Part shown: piece by piece, positions 40,852 to 50,531 of the stretch
Layout: each line of letters begins with the position of its first letter
Numbering within the stretch: the stretch's first letter is position 1
NCBI RefSeq assembly: GCF_012395255.1
Contig: NZ_JAAZQD010000006.1
Span: 141,479-205,478 of the forward strand
DNA: 64,000 nucleotides
Direction: 5' to 3'
From: Oleiagrimonas citrea
Lineage (GTDB): Bacteria > Pseudomonadota > Gammaproteobacteria > Xanthomonadales > Rhodanobacteraceae
Notes under the pieces: generated by a model
The model's database searches: none
What the model was told of the DNA's origin: nothing
The model's input: only the letters and a program-made list of their open reading frames with translations
Position numbers and translations under genes: made by a program

Positions 40852-41892
40852 TCAGGGCGTTTCCGCGGCCGGGCTGGAGGCCGCCGCCGCCGGTTGCGGC
40901 GAGACCTCGTCGGGGGCTTCGAGCGGAATGCCGGCCATGTGCAGCGTGGCTTGCATCAGGCTCATCTGGGTGCCGCCCTGTCGCGCCAGCATCAGCATGC
41001 GCTGTGCCAACTCGGGGTGGGTGCGGGCCTGTGCCTCCAGCTGCCCGAAATGCCGCACTTGCCAGGTCAGGTCGCGCATCGCGGCGTCGGCTCGGGCGCG
41101 TACCGCGGCATCCTCGGACAGCGTCGACCGCAGGTGCAATCCGAGCGAACGGGCCAGCGGACTGCTGCCCCAGACCAGCACGTGGGCCAGCTTCAGACAG
41201 GTGGCGCGGCGTTGCGGCTGCTCTTTGACCACCTTGGGCAGGCACTGCGCCGCGGCCAAGTGGAAGCCGGGTAGGGGCTGGGCGTCGCCGATGCCGTAGA
41301 CCAGGGTCATCTGCAGATCGGCGACCTGTGCGCGCTGGCTGCCCTCGCCCGACAGCGTGGCCGGGGGCGGCGGCAGCTGCATCACGGCGATCGCCAACGC
41401 CTGCAGGCTGCGCCCGGTGTAATCGTCGTATTGGCTCGCGTTGGCGGCCTTCTGCAAGGCGGCCTCGGTGGCCTTGGCGTCGCCGTTTTGTGCAGCTTGG
41501 CCCATGCGCAGTAGCCACACGGCGGCATTGTCCGGCGCCTGCTTGACCAATGCGTCCAGGGCTTTGGTGTTGGGGCAGTTGTCGGCCTGGGCGTCGCAGT
41601 CGCTCAGGCGGACCCAGTTCGCGGCCGGCCCGGCATCCTGGGCGGCCGCGGCGCGGGTAATCAGATGATGGAAGTCGAGCGGACCGCCGTGGTCGATATC
41701 GCCGGCACGTGCCAGCAGGGCCGCGCCCAGCAGCGGTTTCGGATCGGCCCGCAGAGCCAGCACGGACACCAGGTCATGCTGGAATTGCTCACGCGCCTTA
41801 CGTTGTGCAGCAGCGTTCTCCGCATGCGCGGGCAGTACGGTCAGGCCGAACAGGATGGTGAGCAAGGACGTGAAAGCGGTGCGCCACGTCAT
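40852..41892 (-). CDS. Secreted protein of unknown function
   Basis: A 346-residue protein with a clear signal peptide (residues 1-24, ending VLPAHA). The remainder is alanine- and leucine-rich and predicted helical, with repeats resembling tetratricopeptide units (APDNAAVWLLRMGQAAQNGDAKATEAALQKAA). Four cysteines occur in spaced pairs (CDAQADNC and QCLPKVVKEQPQRRATC), consistent with periplasmic disulphides. The C-terminus is proline/alanine-rich. No family recognised. It stands alone, 90 bp upstream of ParA on the same strand. Confidence 0.7.
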   Translation of the reverse strand: MTWRTAFTSLLTILFGLTVLPAHAENAAAQRKAREQFQHDLVSVLALRADPKPLLGAALLARAGDIDHGGPLDFHHLITRAAAAQDAGPAANWVRLSDCDAQADNCPNTKALDALVKQAPDNAAVWLLRMGQAAQNGDAKATEAALQKAANASQYDDYTGRSLQALAIAVMQLPPPPATLSGEGSQRAQVADLQMTLVYGIGDAQPLPGFHLAAAQCLPKVVKEQPQRRATCLKLAHVLVWGSSPLARSLGLHLRSTLSEDAAVRARADAAMRDLTWQVRHFGQLEAQARTHPELAQRMLMLARQGGTQMSLMQATLHMAGIPLEAPDEVSPQPAAAASSPAAETP

Positions 41893-42085
41893 GGCGTTCT
41901 TCTCCTTGGCGAGAGCATTCGCCTCACCTTACGCGCCGATCATGAAGAGCGGCTGAGTCGCGGGCCGTACGCAAACGTCTCGGTAACGTTTTCGTTGTTA
42001 GAGTGCGGAGAGGCACTTGTGTCGGTTCGCGCATGCGCGACGCACGCCGGCACGCACCCATGTTCCAAAATTGCGGAGAACAGCA

Positions 42086-42283
42086 ATGGATGAATTCGCG
42101 AACCTGGCCTCCAACGGCGCTCCTTATTTCGTTGGTTGGGGCACGCTCGCGTTGATCAATGCCGGCCTGGCACAAGGAAAGAATCGCAGCGGCCTGGGCT
42201 GGTTTCTGCTGTCCTTGCTGCTGGGTCCGATCGCCACCCTGGTTCTCGTGCTGCTGCCAAAGCAGCGGCAGACGCTGTTCTGA
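42086..42283 (+). CDS. Small membrane protein
   Basis: A 65-residue protein with two hydrophobic segments (APYFVGWGTLALINAGLAQG and GWFLLSLLLGPIATLVLVLL). The ATG at 42086 has GGAG eight bases upstream, which makes this a convincing gene despite its size. The second helix with GLGWFLLSLLLGPIATLVL resembles small bacterial proteins often annotated as hypothetical membrane proteins. No function can be given. It is convergent with speE. Confidence 0.72.
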   Translation: MDEFANLASNGAPYFVGWGTLALINAGLAQGKNRSGLGWFLLSLLLGPIATLVLVLLPKQRQTLF

Positions 42284-42286
42284 CCG

Positions 42287-42309
42287 CGGCGGCGTGACGT
42301 ACGCCGCCG
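42287..42309. terminator. Hairpin between small membrane protein gene and speE
   Basis: Perfect 9-bp stem CGGCGGCGT/ACGCCGCCG with a 5-base loop, four bases after the small gene and just before the end of speE. No T tract on either strand, so termination would be partial or Rho-assisted. Confidence 0.45.
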
Positions 42310-42315
42310 GCGATC

Positions 42316-43167
42316 TTACTCGCCCAGTGCCTGGCGCATGAATTCCGGTTGCGCCAGCGCGGCCTTGTGCATGTCGACGTTGTAGTAGCGCGTGGCGAAG
42401 GTCTTGGTCGCGGCGCCGCGTTCGCGGAAGCCGGACAGGTCGCCGCCCTTGCGCGCCATGGTGCAGCTCCACCAGCCGGTCGGGTAGCACGGCTGCGGGA
42501 ACGGCAGCGTCTTGAGCGCATTGAAGCCGGCGGTGCGCATCGCGCCGCGCATGGACTTGATCAGGTCCAGGTGCGCCAGCGGCGATTCGGATTGCTGCAC
42601 CAGCAGGCCGCCGTGACGCAGCGCCTTGAAGCAGCTGGCGTAGAAATCGGCGTTGAACAGACCCTCGGCCGGACCCACCGGATCGGTGGAATCGACGATC
42701 ACCAGATCCACGCTGCCCGGCTCCCGCTCGGCCATGTACTTGATGCCGTCGTCGAACAGCAGTTCCGCGCGCGGATCGTCGTTGGATTCGCACAGCTCCG
42801 GGAAGTATTCCTCGGCCAGGCGCGTGACACGCTCGTCGATGTCGACCTGGGTGACGTGCTCGACTTCCTCGTGCTTGAGCACCTCGCGCAGCGTGCCGCA
42901 GTCGCCGCCGCCAATGATGACCACGCGCTTGGCCAGCGCATGCGTGAACAGCGCCGGATGCGTCATCATCTCGTGGTACAGGAAGTTGTCGCGCGAAGTC
43001 AGCATGACGCAGCCGTCGATCACCATCAGGTTGCCCCAATCGGTGGTCTTGTGGATCTCGATGCTCTGGAACGGAGTCTTCTCCGAGTGCAGAAGCGCCT
43101 CGGTGCGAAAACCGATGGACGAGCCGGAAGCCTCGTGGGCCTCGGTGAACCAGCTGGGTTGCGACAT
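42316..43167 (-). CDS. speE: Spermidine synthase
   Basis: A 283-residue cytoplasmic aminopropyltransferase that makes spermidine from putrescine and decarboxylated S-adenosylmethionine. The nucleotide-binding loop is VVIIGGGDCGTLREVL (residues 82-97) and the catalytic aspartates are in VDSTDPVGPAEGL (Asp159 and Asp162). The N-terminus WFTEAHEASGSSIGFR is typical. ATG at 43167 has AAGGA at six bases; the frame upstream to 43554 is antisense to speA. Divergent from arginine decarboxylase with about 120 bp between, so both steps of polyamine synthesis share a control region. Confidence 0.95.
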   Translation of the reverse strand: MSQPSWFTEAHEASGSSIGFRTEALLHSEKTPFQSIEIHKTTDWGNLMVIDGCVMLTSRDNFLYHEMMTHPALFTHALAKRVVIIGGGDCGTLREVLKHEEVEHVTQVDIDERVTRLAEEYFPELCESNDDPRAELLFDDGIKYMAEREPGSVDLVIVDSTDPVGPAEGLFNADFYASCFKALRHGGLLVQQSESPLAHLDLIKSMRGAMRTAGFNALKTLPFPQPCYPTGWWSCTMARKGGDLSGFRERGAATKTFATRYYNVDMHKAALAQPEFMRQALGE

Positions 43168-43286
43168 GACGGTTCCTTGAAAGTCATGGGGGACGCGGAT
43201 CGACCGCACATTGTAGCGGCTAGTCCGTATCCGCACATGCTGCACTACACTACGTCGTTTCAGGCTTTCCGCGGAGCACGGCAACG

Positions 43287-45173
43287 ATGAGCACGGACTG
43301 GAACATCGATCGCGCGCGTCGTACCTGGTCGATTCCGAACTGGAGCGCGGGCTACTTCGATGTTGCCGACAGCGGCGCCGTGACGGTGCGTCCGCAGGGC
43401 GCCGAAGGGCCGACGTTATCGCTGCCCGAGGTGGTCGAGAAGGCGCGCGCCGAAGGGTTGCGCATGCCGCTACTGGTGCGCTTCCCGGACATTCTCGCCG
43501 ACCGTCTGCAGCGGCTGCAGAACGCCTTCGAGCAGGCGATGGAAGCGCACGCATACACCGGCGGCTACACCGCCGTGTACCCGATCAAGGTAAACCAGCA
43601 GCGCGGCGTCGCCGGCGAGCTGGCGCGCGTGGGCGACAAGGGCTTCGGCCTGGAGGCCGGCTCCAAGCCGGAGCTGATGGCGGTGCTGGGCCTGGCGCGA
43701 CCGGACAGTCTGGTGGTGTGCAACGGCTACAAGGACCGCGAGTACGTCCGTCTGGCGCTGATCGGCATCAAGATGGGCCTGCGCGTGCACATCGTCATCG
43801 AGAAGCCGTCCGAGCTCGACTACGTGATCGCCGAATCGAAGGCGCTGGGCGTCGAGCCGCTGCTCGGCGTGCGCGTGCGGCTGGCCTCGATCGGCGCCGG
43901 CAAGTGGCAGAACACCGGTGGCGACAAGGGCAAGTTCGGCCTCGGTCCGCGCCAGTTGCTGGCGCTGGTCAAGCGGCTGGAAGACGCGGGTCTGAAGCAC
44001 ACCCTGCGTCTGCTGCATTTCCACATGGGATCGCAAATTTCCAACGTGCGCGACATCGCCACCGGCATGCGCGAGGCGGTGCGCTACTACATCGAGCTGC
44101 GCAAGCGGCAGGTGCCGATCACCATCATGGACGCCGGCGGCGGCCTGGGCGTGGACTACGAGGGCACGCGCTCGCGCAGCTTCAATTCGATCAACTACTC
44201 AATGGAGCAGTACGCGGCGAGTCTGGTGCAGCCGCTGGCCGAGGCCTGCATCGCCGAGGGTATCAACAAGCCGCGGCTGGTCACCGAGGCCGGCCGCGCG
44301 ATGACCGCGCATCACGCCGTGCTGGTGGTCAACGTCAGCGAGGTCGAGCGCGTGCCGGAAGGCCGCGTCGACCCGCCGCGCGAAGACGAGCCGGCGGTGC
44401 TGCGCCACCTGCGCGATGTGCACGCGGCCCTCGACGAGCGCCCGCCGCTGGAGCTGTTCCACGAGGCCCAGCATCACCTCGCCGAGGGCCAGACGCTGTA
44501 TGCGCTCGGTCAGCTGGACCTGGCCGACCGCGCGCGCCTCGATGACCTGTATTACGCCATCGTCGGCGCAGTGCGTCCGCGCCTGATGCCCGGCGAGCGC
44601 GCGCACCGGCAGGCGTTGGACGAGCTGGACGAAAAGCTGGTCGACAAGTACTTCGGCAACTTCTCCGTGTTCGAGTCGGTGCCCGATGTGTGGGCCATCG
44701 ATCAGGTGTTCCCGATCGCGCCGATCGCGCGGTTGGACGAAGCGCCGACGCGCCGCGGCGTGCTGGTCGACATGACCTGCGACTCCGACGGCCGCATCGA
44801 CGCCTACGTCGACGCCGAGGGCGTGGACGTGAGCCTGCCGCTGCATGAGGTGCGCGAGGGCGAGTCTTACCGCCTGGGCATCTTCATGGTCGGTGCGTAC
44901 CAGGAGACCCTGGGCGACATCCACAACCTGTTCGGCGACACCGATGCGGTCAATGTGCGCTGCGATGGCGAGGGGTTCCGTTTCGACCACGTGCGCCGCG
45001 GCGACACCGCCGACCTGATGCTCGACTACGTCGGCTACGCGCTGGACGACCTGCGCGCGACGTATGCGGAAAAGCTGCAGGCCGCCGGCATCGAGGGTGA
45101 CGAGGCCGAGGCCCTGCGCGCCACGCTGGAAGCCGGACTGACCGGCTACACCTACCTCGAAGAGACGTCCTGA
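43287..45173 (+). CDS. speA: Biosynthetic arginine decarboxylase
   Basis: A 628-residue PLP enzyme that converts arginine to agmatine, the entry to the agmatine route to putrescine and then spermidine. The PLP lysine is Lys101 in YPIKVNQQR. Other family elements are CNGYKDREYVRLAL, LLHFHMGSQISN, the glycine-rich phosphate loop DAGGGLGVDYEG, and VNCxx-type substrate region replaced here by the typical MTCDSDGRIDAYVD. Length is normal for the SpeA group. The reading frame overlaps the end of the convergent HAD hydrolase gene by 22 bp. No agmatinase gene is in the window. Confidence 0.96.
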   Translation: MSTDWNIDRARRTWSIPNWSAGYFDVADSGAVTVRPQGAEGPTLSLPEVVEKARAEGLRMPLLVRFPDILADRLQRLQNAFEQAMEAHAYTGGYTAVYPIKVNQQRGVAGELARVGDKGFGLEAGSKPELMAVLGLARPDSLVVCNGYKDREYVRLALIGIKMGLRVHIVIEKPSELDYVIAESKALGVEPLLGVRVRLASIGAGKWQNTGGDKGKFGLGPRQLLALVKRLEDAGLKHTLRLLHFHMGSQISNVRDIATGMREAVRYYIELRKRQVPITIMDAGGGLGVDYEGTRSRSFNSINYSMEQYAASLVQPLAEACIAEGINKPRLVTEAGRAMTAHHAVLVVNVSEVERVPEGRVDPPREDEPAVLRHLRDVHAALDERPPLELFHEAQHHLAEGQTLYALGQLDLADRARLDDLYYAIVGAVRPRLMPGERAHRQALDELDEKLVDKYFGNFSVFESVPDVWAIDQVFPIAPIARLDEAPTRRGVLVDMTCDSDGRIDAYVDAEGVDVSLPLHEVREGESYRLGIFMVGAYQETLGDIHNLFGDTDAVNVRCDGEGFRFDHVRRGDTADLMLDYVGYALDDLRATYAEKLQAAGIEGDEAEALRATLEAGLTGYTYLEETS

Positions 45174-45856
45174 GACGACCTCGGTCTTCCGGCCGCGATG
45201 CGCGCCGGCAGTTCGCGCATGTCCTCGAACACCGTGTGCGCGCCGGCCGCGCGCAGTCGCTGCGCCGGCATGTTTGCGGCGTAGCCGAACACGGTCATGC
45301 CCGCCGCCGCGGCGGCGGCGATGCCCGTCGGCGTGTCTTCGACCACCAGGCAGTCGGCCGGATCGGTGCCGTTGCGTTCGGCTGCGAGCAGGTAGACATC
45401 CGGTGCCGGTTTCGGGCGCGGCACCTCCTCGGCGCTGAACGTGCGACCGCGGAATCGCGGCCACAGGCCGGTGGCACCCAGGGTGATGCGCATCTTCGCC
45501 TGTTCGCCGTTGGAGGCCACGCAGCAGGGCAGCGTGATGTGATCCAGTGCTTCGACGATGCCCGGGACCGGTTGTACCTCGCGTTCCAGCGCGGTGCGGG
45601 TGCGCCGATCGTAGTCGGCGATGAAATCAGGCGGCGCGGGTCGGCCCAGCAGGTCCGCGACCCGATCCAGGCACTGCGTCATCGTCAGGCCGACGAAGTG
45701 TTCGAACATGTCGTTGAGCTGCAGTGTCAGGCCGAGCTCGCCGAGCATCTCGGCGAACACCCGGTTGGCGATCCGTTCGCTGTCCACGAGCACGCCGTCG
45801 CAGTCGAGAATCAGCAACCGGAACGGTTCGCCGGGGGCTTCGTCGGGAGCGGACAT
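45152..45856 (-). CDS. HAD family phosphatase (beta-phosphoglucomutase/YieH-like)
   Basis: A 234-residue haloacid dehalogenase-type hydrolase with the subclass I cap. Motif 1 is LILDCDGVLVDSE with nucleophile Asp18 and acid-base Asp20; motif 2 is CCVASNGEQ; the lysine is in VPRPKPAPDVYLLAA; motif 4 is CLVVEDTPTGIAAAAAAGM. This group acts on small phosphate esters such as 6-phosphogluconate or sugar phosphates. The start at 45856 follows the SDR stop by 11 bp, so the two are co-transcribed. Its C-terminus (RPRSSQDVSSR) overlaps the end of speA on the other strand. Confidence 0.9.
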   Translation of the reverse strand: MSAPDEAPGEPFRLLILDCDGVLVDSERIANRVFAEMLGELGLTLQLNDMFEHFVGLTMTQCLDRVADLLGRPAPPDFIADYDRRTRTALEREVQPVPGIVEALDHITLPCCVASNGEQAKMRITLGATGLWPRFRGRTFSAEEVPRPKPAPDVYLLAAERNGTDPADCLVVEDTPTGIAAAAAAGMTVFGYAANMPAQRLRAAGAHTVFEDMRELPARIAAGRPRSSQDVSSR

Positions 45857-45867
45857 GCCGTCGCGGA

Positions 45868-46617
45868 TCAGTCCCGGTGCACCTGCAGGCCCGCGGCCGA
45901 CTGGCTGGTCGGCATCACCTCGATGCGGTTGACGTTGAGGTGCGGCGGCAGATGCGCGATCCAGGCGACGGTCTCGGCGATGTCCTCGGCCGTGATCGGG
46001 TGGGTGCCCGCGTAGAGCTTGTCCGAGGCGGCCTGATCGCCGCCGGTGCGCACCAGGGTGAATTCGGTCTCGGCCATGCCCGGTTCGACCGAAGTCACGC
46101 GCACGCCGGTGCCGTGCAGATCGGTACGCAGGCCCAGCGTGAACTGCGTGACGAACGCCTTGGTGCCGCCGTAGACATTGCCGCCCTTGTACGGATAGCT
46201 GCCCGAGATCGAGCTGATGTTGACGATTGCGCCGCGGCGTTCGATCAGCGCCGGCAGCAGCGCGTGCGTCAGCGTGACCAGCGCGGTGACGTTGGTGTCG
46301 ATCATCTGCCGCCATTCGTTCAGGTCGGCGAACTGGGCCGGCTCGGTGCCCAGCGCCAGGCCGGCGTTGTTGACCAGCAGGTCAATGTCGGCAAAGGCGG
46401 GTGGCAGCGCATCGAGCATCGCTTCGATGGCGTCGTCGTCGCGGATGTCGAAGGCGGCAGCGTGCACCTTGTCAGCGCCGAGGCGCTCGACCATGGTCTG
46501 CAGGCGTTCCGCGCGGCGTCCGCAGATCACCACGCGCCAGCCGTCCTTCACGAGTCGTTCGGCGATGGCTGCGCCGAATCCGGAGGTGGCTCCGGTCACC
46601 ATGGCTGTTTTCGTCAT
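45868..46617 (-). CDS. SDR family NAD(P)-dependent oxidoreductase (YdfG-like)
   Basis: A 249-residue short-chain dehydrogenase. The cofactor loop is TGATSGFG at residues 8-15, with CGRRAERL after the second strand suggesting NADP preference; NNAG follows the fourth strand, and the catalytic set is Ser in NISSISGSYPY with Tyr and Lys in YGGTK. SVEPGMAETEF is the typical post-catalytic loop of YdfG, a dehydrogenase of 3-hydroxy acids such as serine and L-allo-threonine. First gene of a two-gene unit with the HAD phosphatase. Confidence 0.92.
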   Translation of the reverse strand: MTKTAMVTGATSGFGAAIAERLVKDGWRVVICGRRAERLQTMVERLGADKVHAAAFDIRDDDAIEAMLDALPPAFADIDLLVNNAGLALGTEPAQFADLNEWRQMIDTNVTALVTLTHALLPALIERRGAIVNISSISGSYPYKGGNVYGGTKAFVTQFTLGLRTDLHGTGVRVTSVEPGMAETEFTLVRTGGDQAASDKLYAGTHPITAEDIAETVAWIAHLPPHLNVNRIEVMPTSQSAAGLQVHRD

Positions 46618-46720
46618 CCGCCCAGTGTAGCGGTTTCGTGCACCGGCGCGGAGCTGTGCTTCGTTTTGCGCCCGGCTGGACTAGAATCGGGTGCATTGGG
46701 GGAAAAACATGGGGGAAATC

Positions 46721-48109
46721 ATGTCCGAAGCGATGTATTCGGTGACCTTGACCGGAAGGGTGCAGCCCGACCGCGATGCGCCGTCGGTGTGGGAGCGTGT
46801 CGCGCAGTTGCTCAAGCTTGATGCCATGGCGTTCAGCGAGCGCGTGCTGGCGCGAATGCCGGTGACACTGAAGGCGGTTCCGCAGGAAGCCGCGGAACGG
46901 CAGCGCGAGGCGCTCGTGTCCTGCGGTGCCGATGCGGTGCTGCTCGAGGAAGGGTCGCCGCCGAGGCTGTGGGTGCGCATGCGCCAGGACACGCGCGGTC
47001 CCTTGAGCGCGACCTATGTACGGCACGCGCTGCATGAAGGCACGCTGTCCGCCGATACGCAGGCTTGTGCGCAGGGCACGAAGCAGTGGCAAACGCTCAG
47101 CGAATTGCTGCGGAATACCGTGGCCGAAGCGATGCCCGTTCCGCCACCACCGAGCGCGACACCCATGACGGCGTCCAGGCCGTCGGCGGGCCGTGTCTTG
47201 CCTACCGAAAGTGCGCGCCGCGGGCTGCATGCCGGATTCTGGATGCGCTTCGTCGCCTACCTCATCGATACGCTGGCCCTGTGGATACCGCTGGCCATCA
47301 TCGATGCTCTGCTGATGATTCCCATGGCCGGGCATCCGGAGCGGGCGGGATCATCGATTCTGGGCATCTACGCGGTGAACTTCGTGTTGATCCTGGTCTA
47401 TTTCGCCGTGTTCGAGTCTTCGGCGCTGCAGGCCACACCGGGCAAGCTGGCGTTGGGTTTGCGTGTGACGGATGAATACGGCCGGCGGATCGGGTTTGGG
47501 CGAGCGCTGGGGCGCTATCTGGGCAAGTTGCTGTCGGGCCTGCTTCTTCTGATGGGCTACATCATGGCGGGTTTCACGGCGCGCAAGCAGGCGCTGCATG
47601 ACCTGATGGCGGGGAGTCTGGTGGTGCGCAAGACGCCGCTGGAAGCCTATCGGGCCGATCCGTCCTCGCCGCCGCCGGCGCGCACCGGACTTCCGGGCTG
47701 GGCCATCGCCCTGATCGTGGTCGGCGTGAGTCTGGTGCCGATCAGCATACTGGCCGCGATCGCCATTCCGGCATATCAGGGGTATGTGGTTCGCACGCAG
47801 GTGGTCGAAGGCGTGCAACTTGCGCAGATGCCCAAGGCGGCCGTTGCGCGCTACATGCGCGAGAAGGATCGTCCGCCGCAGGACAACGCCACGCTTGGTC
47901 TGCCGTCGCCGTCACAGCTGGCTGGCCGATACGTGGCCGAGGTGAAGGTCGATTACGGAGATGTCACCGTGCGCTACAACGATCGTGCGTCACCGCAGGT
48001 GCGCGACCGACACCTGTTGTTCACGCCGGAGCTGAGTCACGGCGTGGTGGTCTGGCGGTGCCTCAGTCCGGATCTTCCGCACAAATACCTGCCGCGGTCC
48101 TGTCGCTGA
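46721..48109 (+). CDS. RDD membrane protein fused to a type IV pilin-like domain
   Basis: A 462-residue protein from the ATG at 46721; an ATG at 46709 is equally well placed, both following GGGGGA. Residues 1-80 are a soluble domain of unknown type, about 90-135 resemble a GYF_2 module (LSATYVRHALHEGTLSADTQ), and 165-300 are an RDD domain with several membrane helices (RFVAYLIDTLALWIPL; LHDLMAGSLVVRK). From about 326 follows a pilin-like helix and body (ISILAAIAIPAYQGYVVRTQ), ending with Cys447 and Cys461 in WRCLSPDLPHKYLPRSCR as in PilA-type pilins. The prepilin leader is absent, so it cannot be processed like a normal pilin. Confidence 0.82.
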   Translation: MSEAMYSVTLTGRVQPDRDAPSVWERVAQLLKLDAMAFSERVLARMPVTLKAVPQEAAERQREALVSCGADAVLLEEGSPPRLWVRMRQDTRGPLSATYVRHALHEGTLSADTQACAQGTKQWQTLSELLRNTVAEAMPVPPPPSATPMTASRPSAGRVLPTESARRGLHAGFWMRFVAYLIDTLALWIPLAIIDALLMIPMAGHPERAGSSILGIYAVNFVLILVYFAVFESSALQATPGKLALGLRVTDEYGRRIGFGRALGRYLGKLLSGLLLLMGYIMAGFTARKQALHDLMAGSLVVRKTPLEAYRADPSSPPPARTGLPGWAIALIVVGVSLVPISILAAIAIPAYQGYVVRTQVVEGVQLAQMPKAAVARYMREKDRPPQDNATLGLPSPSQLAGRYVAEVKVDYGDVTVRYNDRASPQVRDRHLLFTPELSHGVVVWRCLSPDLPHKYLPRSCR

Positions 48110-48123
48110 GCGGTCCGCCGGAT

Positions 48124-48155
48124 CGCGTTCGCGCTCATGAAAGGGCGCGAACGCG
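48124..48155. terminator. Bidirectional hairpin between RDD-pilin and SPOR genes
   Basis: Perfect 11-bp stem CGCGTTCGCGC/GCGCGAACGCG with a 10-base loop in the 53-bp gap between the two convergent genes. There is no T tract, so it is a non-canonical terminator at best. Confidence 0.5.
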
Positions 48156-48162
48156 AAAGCGA

Positions 48163-48738
48163 TCAGTGTTCCTTCAGCGCGATGGCCTTGATGCCGGCCG
48201 ATGCGAGCCGCTGCTTGGCGGATTCCAGTTTGGCGGCTGACGTGTAAGGCCCCAGGCGTACGCGGTTCCAGGTGTGGCCATCGATGGTCACGGGCTTCAC
48301 TTCGGCGACGAAACCCTGCAGCGCCAGCTTCGCCTTCATCGCCTCGGCATCGGAGGCGTTCGGGAACGAACCGACCTGCAGCAGGTAGCCGCCGCTGTCG
48401 GCGGGCGAGGCATTGCCGGGTTGCGTCTCGGCTTTGGCCTGGCGGCTGATCTCGGCGTCCGGAATGATCACTTCCTTCTCCGGCAGCACCGAGTAGAAGT
48501 CGTATTTGGACTTCTTCTTCGTGCCGGCGGCCTGATCGGCCACGCCCGGCTCGCTGCCGCGCGGCACCGTGGCGTTGGGGTTCGGCTGCGGACCGTTGTG
48601 CTTGCGGCCCATCGGCAGCCAGCCACCGCGGGTGGCCATGGCCATCAGGATGGCGCCGATGATGAGGCCGATCAGGACCCAGCCCCAGGCCGGGAAACCG
48701 CCGTTGCGCACGGCCTGCTTGTTCTTGCGAGGTGGCAT
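48163..48738 (-). CDS. SPOR domain-containing membrane protein
   Basis: A 191-residue protein with a short basic cytoplasmic start ([14 protein letters not shown]), one membrane helix (residues 18-36, WGWVLIGLIIGAILMAMAT), a periplasmic linker and a C-terminal SPOR domain (about 117-191: YLLQVGSFPNASDAEAMKAKLALQG ... NRVRLGPYTSAAKLESAKQRL). SPOR domains bind denuded glycan strands at the division septum, so this is probably a FtsN-like or DedD-like septal protein. Its ATG overlaps the argS stop by one base (TAATG). The pairing of argS with a SPOR gene is common in gammaproteobacteria. Confidence 0.92.
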   Translation of the reverse strand: MPPRKNKQAVRNGGFPAWGWVLIGLIIGAILMAMATRGGWLPMGRKHNGPQPNPNATVPRGSEPGVADQAAGTKKKSKYDFYSVLPEKEVIIPDAEISRQAKAETQPGNASPADSGGYLLQVGSFPNASDAEAMKAKLALQGFVAEVKPVTIDGHTWNRVRLGPYTSAAKLESAKQRLASAGIKAIALKEH

Positions 48739-50426
48739 TACATGCTCTCCGGGGCCGACAGGCCCAAAAGGTCCAGTCCGTTCGCGAGCACCTGGCGGGT
48801 CGCCGTGACCAGGGTCAGGCGCGCCTGGCGCAGGGCGTCGTCGTCGACCAGGAACTGGTGGGAGTTGTAGTACGTGTGGAAGGCCTGCGCCAGTTCGCGC
48901 AGCCAGTTGGCCAGCAGGTGCGGTTCGAGACTCTCGGCGGCCGACTCGACGATCTCGGGGTAGCGCGAGAGTTCGGTCATCAGCGCCTGCTCGTGCTCGT
49001 TGTCCAGCCGTGCCAGATGCTTGCGGCCTTCGCCCGGGTCGAATGCCAGGCCCTTCTCCTGGCACTGGCGCAGCACGCTGCACACGCGGGCGTGGGCGTA
49101 CTGGATGTAGTAGACCGGGTTGTCGTTGGACTGCGAGCGGGCTAGGTCGATGTCGAAGGTCAGCTGCGAATCGCCCTTGCGCGCGATCAGGAAGTAGCGC
49201 GTGGCGTCGCGGCCGACCTCGTCGATCAGGTCGCGCAGGGTGACGTAGCTGCCGGCGCGCTTGGAGATCTTCACCTCCTCGCCGCCCTTCATCACAGTGA
49301 CCATCTGGTACAGCAGATAGTCCGGGTAGCCCTTCGGGATGCCGGCGTCCAACGCCTGCAGACCGGCTTTCACGCGCGCCAGCGAGCCGTGGTGATCGGC
49401 GCCCAGCACCGTGATGGCGGACGTGTAGCCGCGCTGCCATTTGTTGCGGTGGTAGGCCACGTCCGGCACGAAATACGTGTAGGTGCCGTCGGACTTGCGC
49501 ATCACGCGGTCTTTGTCGTCGCCGAAGTCCGTGGTGCGTAGCCAGAGTGCGCCGCCTTCCTCGTAGGTGTGGCCGTGCGCCTGCAGTTCGCGGACGGTTT
49601 CCTCGACCTGACCGCCTTCGTACAACGAGGATTCAAGGAAGTAGACGTCGAAGTGGACGCCGAAGGCCTTCAGATCCAGATCCTGTTCGTGACGCAGATA
49701 GGCCACGGCGAAGTCGCGGATGGCCTCCAGGTCTTCCGGATCGGCCGCGGCGGTGACGGTGCGGTCGTCGGCGGAGACGGATTCGCCGGCCAGATAGGCG
49801 CGCGCCACGTCGGCGATGTACTCGCCGCGGTAGCCGTCCTCGGGCCAGCCCTCGTCGCCGGGCGCCAGGCCGCGGCAGCGCGCCTGGGTGGAGATCGCCA
49901 GGTTCTGGATCTGCACGCCGGCGTCGTTGTAGTAGAACTCGCGTTTCACGTCCCAGCCGCTGGCGTCGAGAAGACGCGCGACGCAGTCGCCCAGCGCGGC
50001 GTTGCGGCCGTGGCCGACGTGCAGCGGGCCGGTCGGGTTGGCGGACACGAATTCCACGCCGACCACGCGCCCGTCGCCGACGCCGTTGTGGCCGTAGTGC
50101 GCGCCGCGATCCAGCACCTGGCCGATTTCGGCGTGGTAGGCCGCCGGGCTCAGAAAGAAGTTGATGAAGCCGGGGCCAGCGATTTCCACGCGCTCGACCA
50201 GTTCGCTCGGCGGCAGCGCGGCGACCAGTGCCTGCGCCAGTTCGCGCGGATTGCGTCGTGCCGGGCGTGCCAGCAGCATCGCCGCGTTGGTGGCGAAATC
50301 GCCGTGTTCGCGGTTGCGCGCGCGTTCGATGACGAAATCGGGCGCGTTCAGGTCAGTGGGCAGGGTGGCGTCGTGCTGCAGGGCGGCAAAGGCCTGCAGC
50401 ACCAGGTCGTGGAGCTGCTGTTTCAC
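48738..50426 (-). CDS. argS: Arginyl-tRNA synthetase
   Basis: A 562-residue class I synthetase that charges tRNA-Arg. The N-terminal additional domain (residues 1-110) has [17 protein letters not shown]; the HIGH-type motif is HVGHGRNA from residue 136 preceded by [28 protein letters not shown] carries the position of the KMSKS loop, and [22 protein letters not shown] the anticodon-binding helices. The start is a GTG at 50426 with a weak ribosome binding site. Followed directly by the SPOR gene. The upstream region contains a tandem array of DnaA-box-like sites. Confidence 0.96.
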   Translation of the reverse strand: MKQQLHDLVLQAFAALQHDATLPTDLNAPDFVIERARNREHGDFATNAAMLLARPARRNPRELAQALVAALPPSELVERVEIAGPGFINFFLSPAAYHAEIGQVLDRGAHYGHNGVGDGRVVGVEFVSANPTGPLHVGHGRNAALGDCVARLLDASGWDVKREFYYNDAGVQIQNLAISTQARCRGLAPGDEGWPEDGYRGEYIADVARAYLAGESVSADDRTVTAAADPEDLEAIRDFAVAYLRHEQDLDLKAFGVHFDVYFLESSLYEGGQVEETVRELQAHGHTYEEGGALWLRTTDFGDDKDRVMRKSDGTYTYFVPDVAYHRNKWQRGYTSAITVLGADHHGSLARVKAGLQALDAGIPKGYPDYLLYQMVTVMKGGEEVKISKRAGSYVTLRDLIDEVGRDATRYFLIARKGDSQLTFDIDLARSQSNDNPVYYIQYAHARVCSVLRQCQEKGLAFDPGEGRKHLARLDNEHEQALMTELSRYPEIVESAAESLEPHLLANWLRELAQAFHTYYNSHQFLVDDDALRQARLTLVTATRQVLANGLDLLGLSAPESM

Positions 50427-50531
50427 GGCTGGGTTCGATGGTTGCGGGAAGCTGCCATGCTAGCAGCCCGCAGGGCGCTCGAACATCCGCAAGTGGGCGT
50501 GCGGACTGACCTTTTGCGGTCGATTCCCGGG

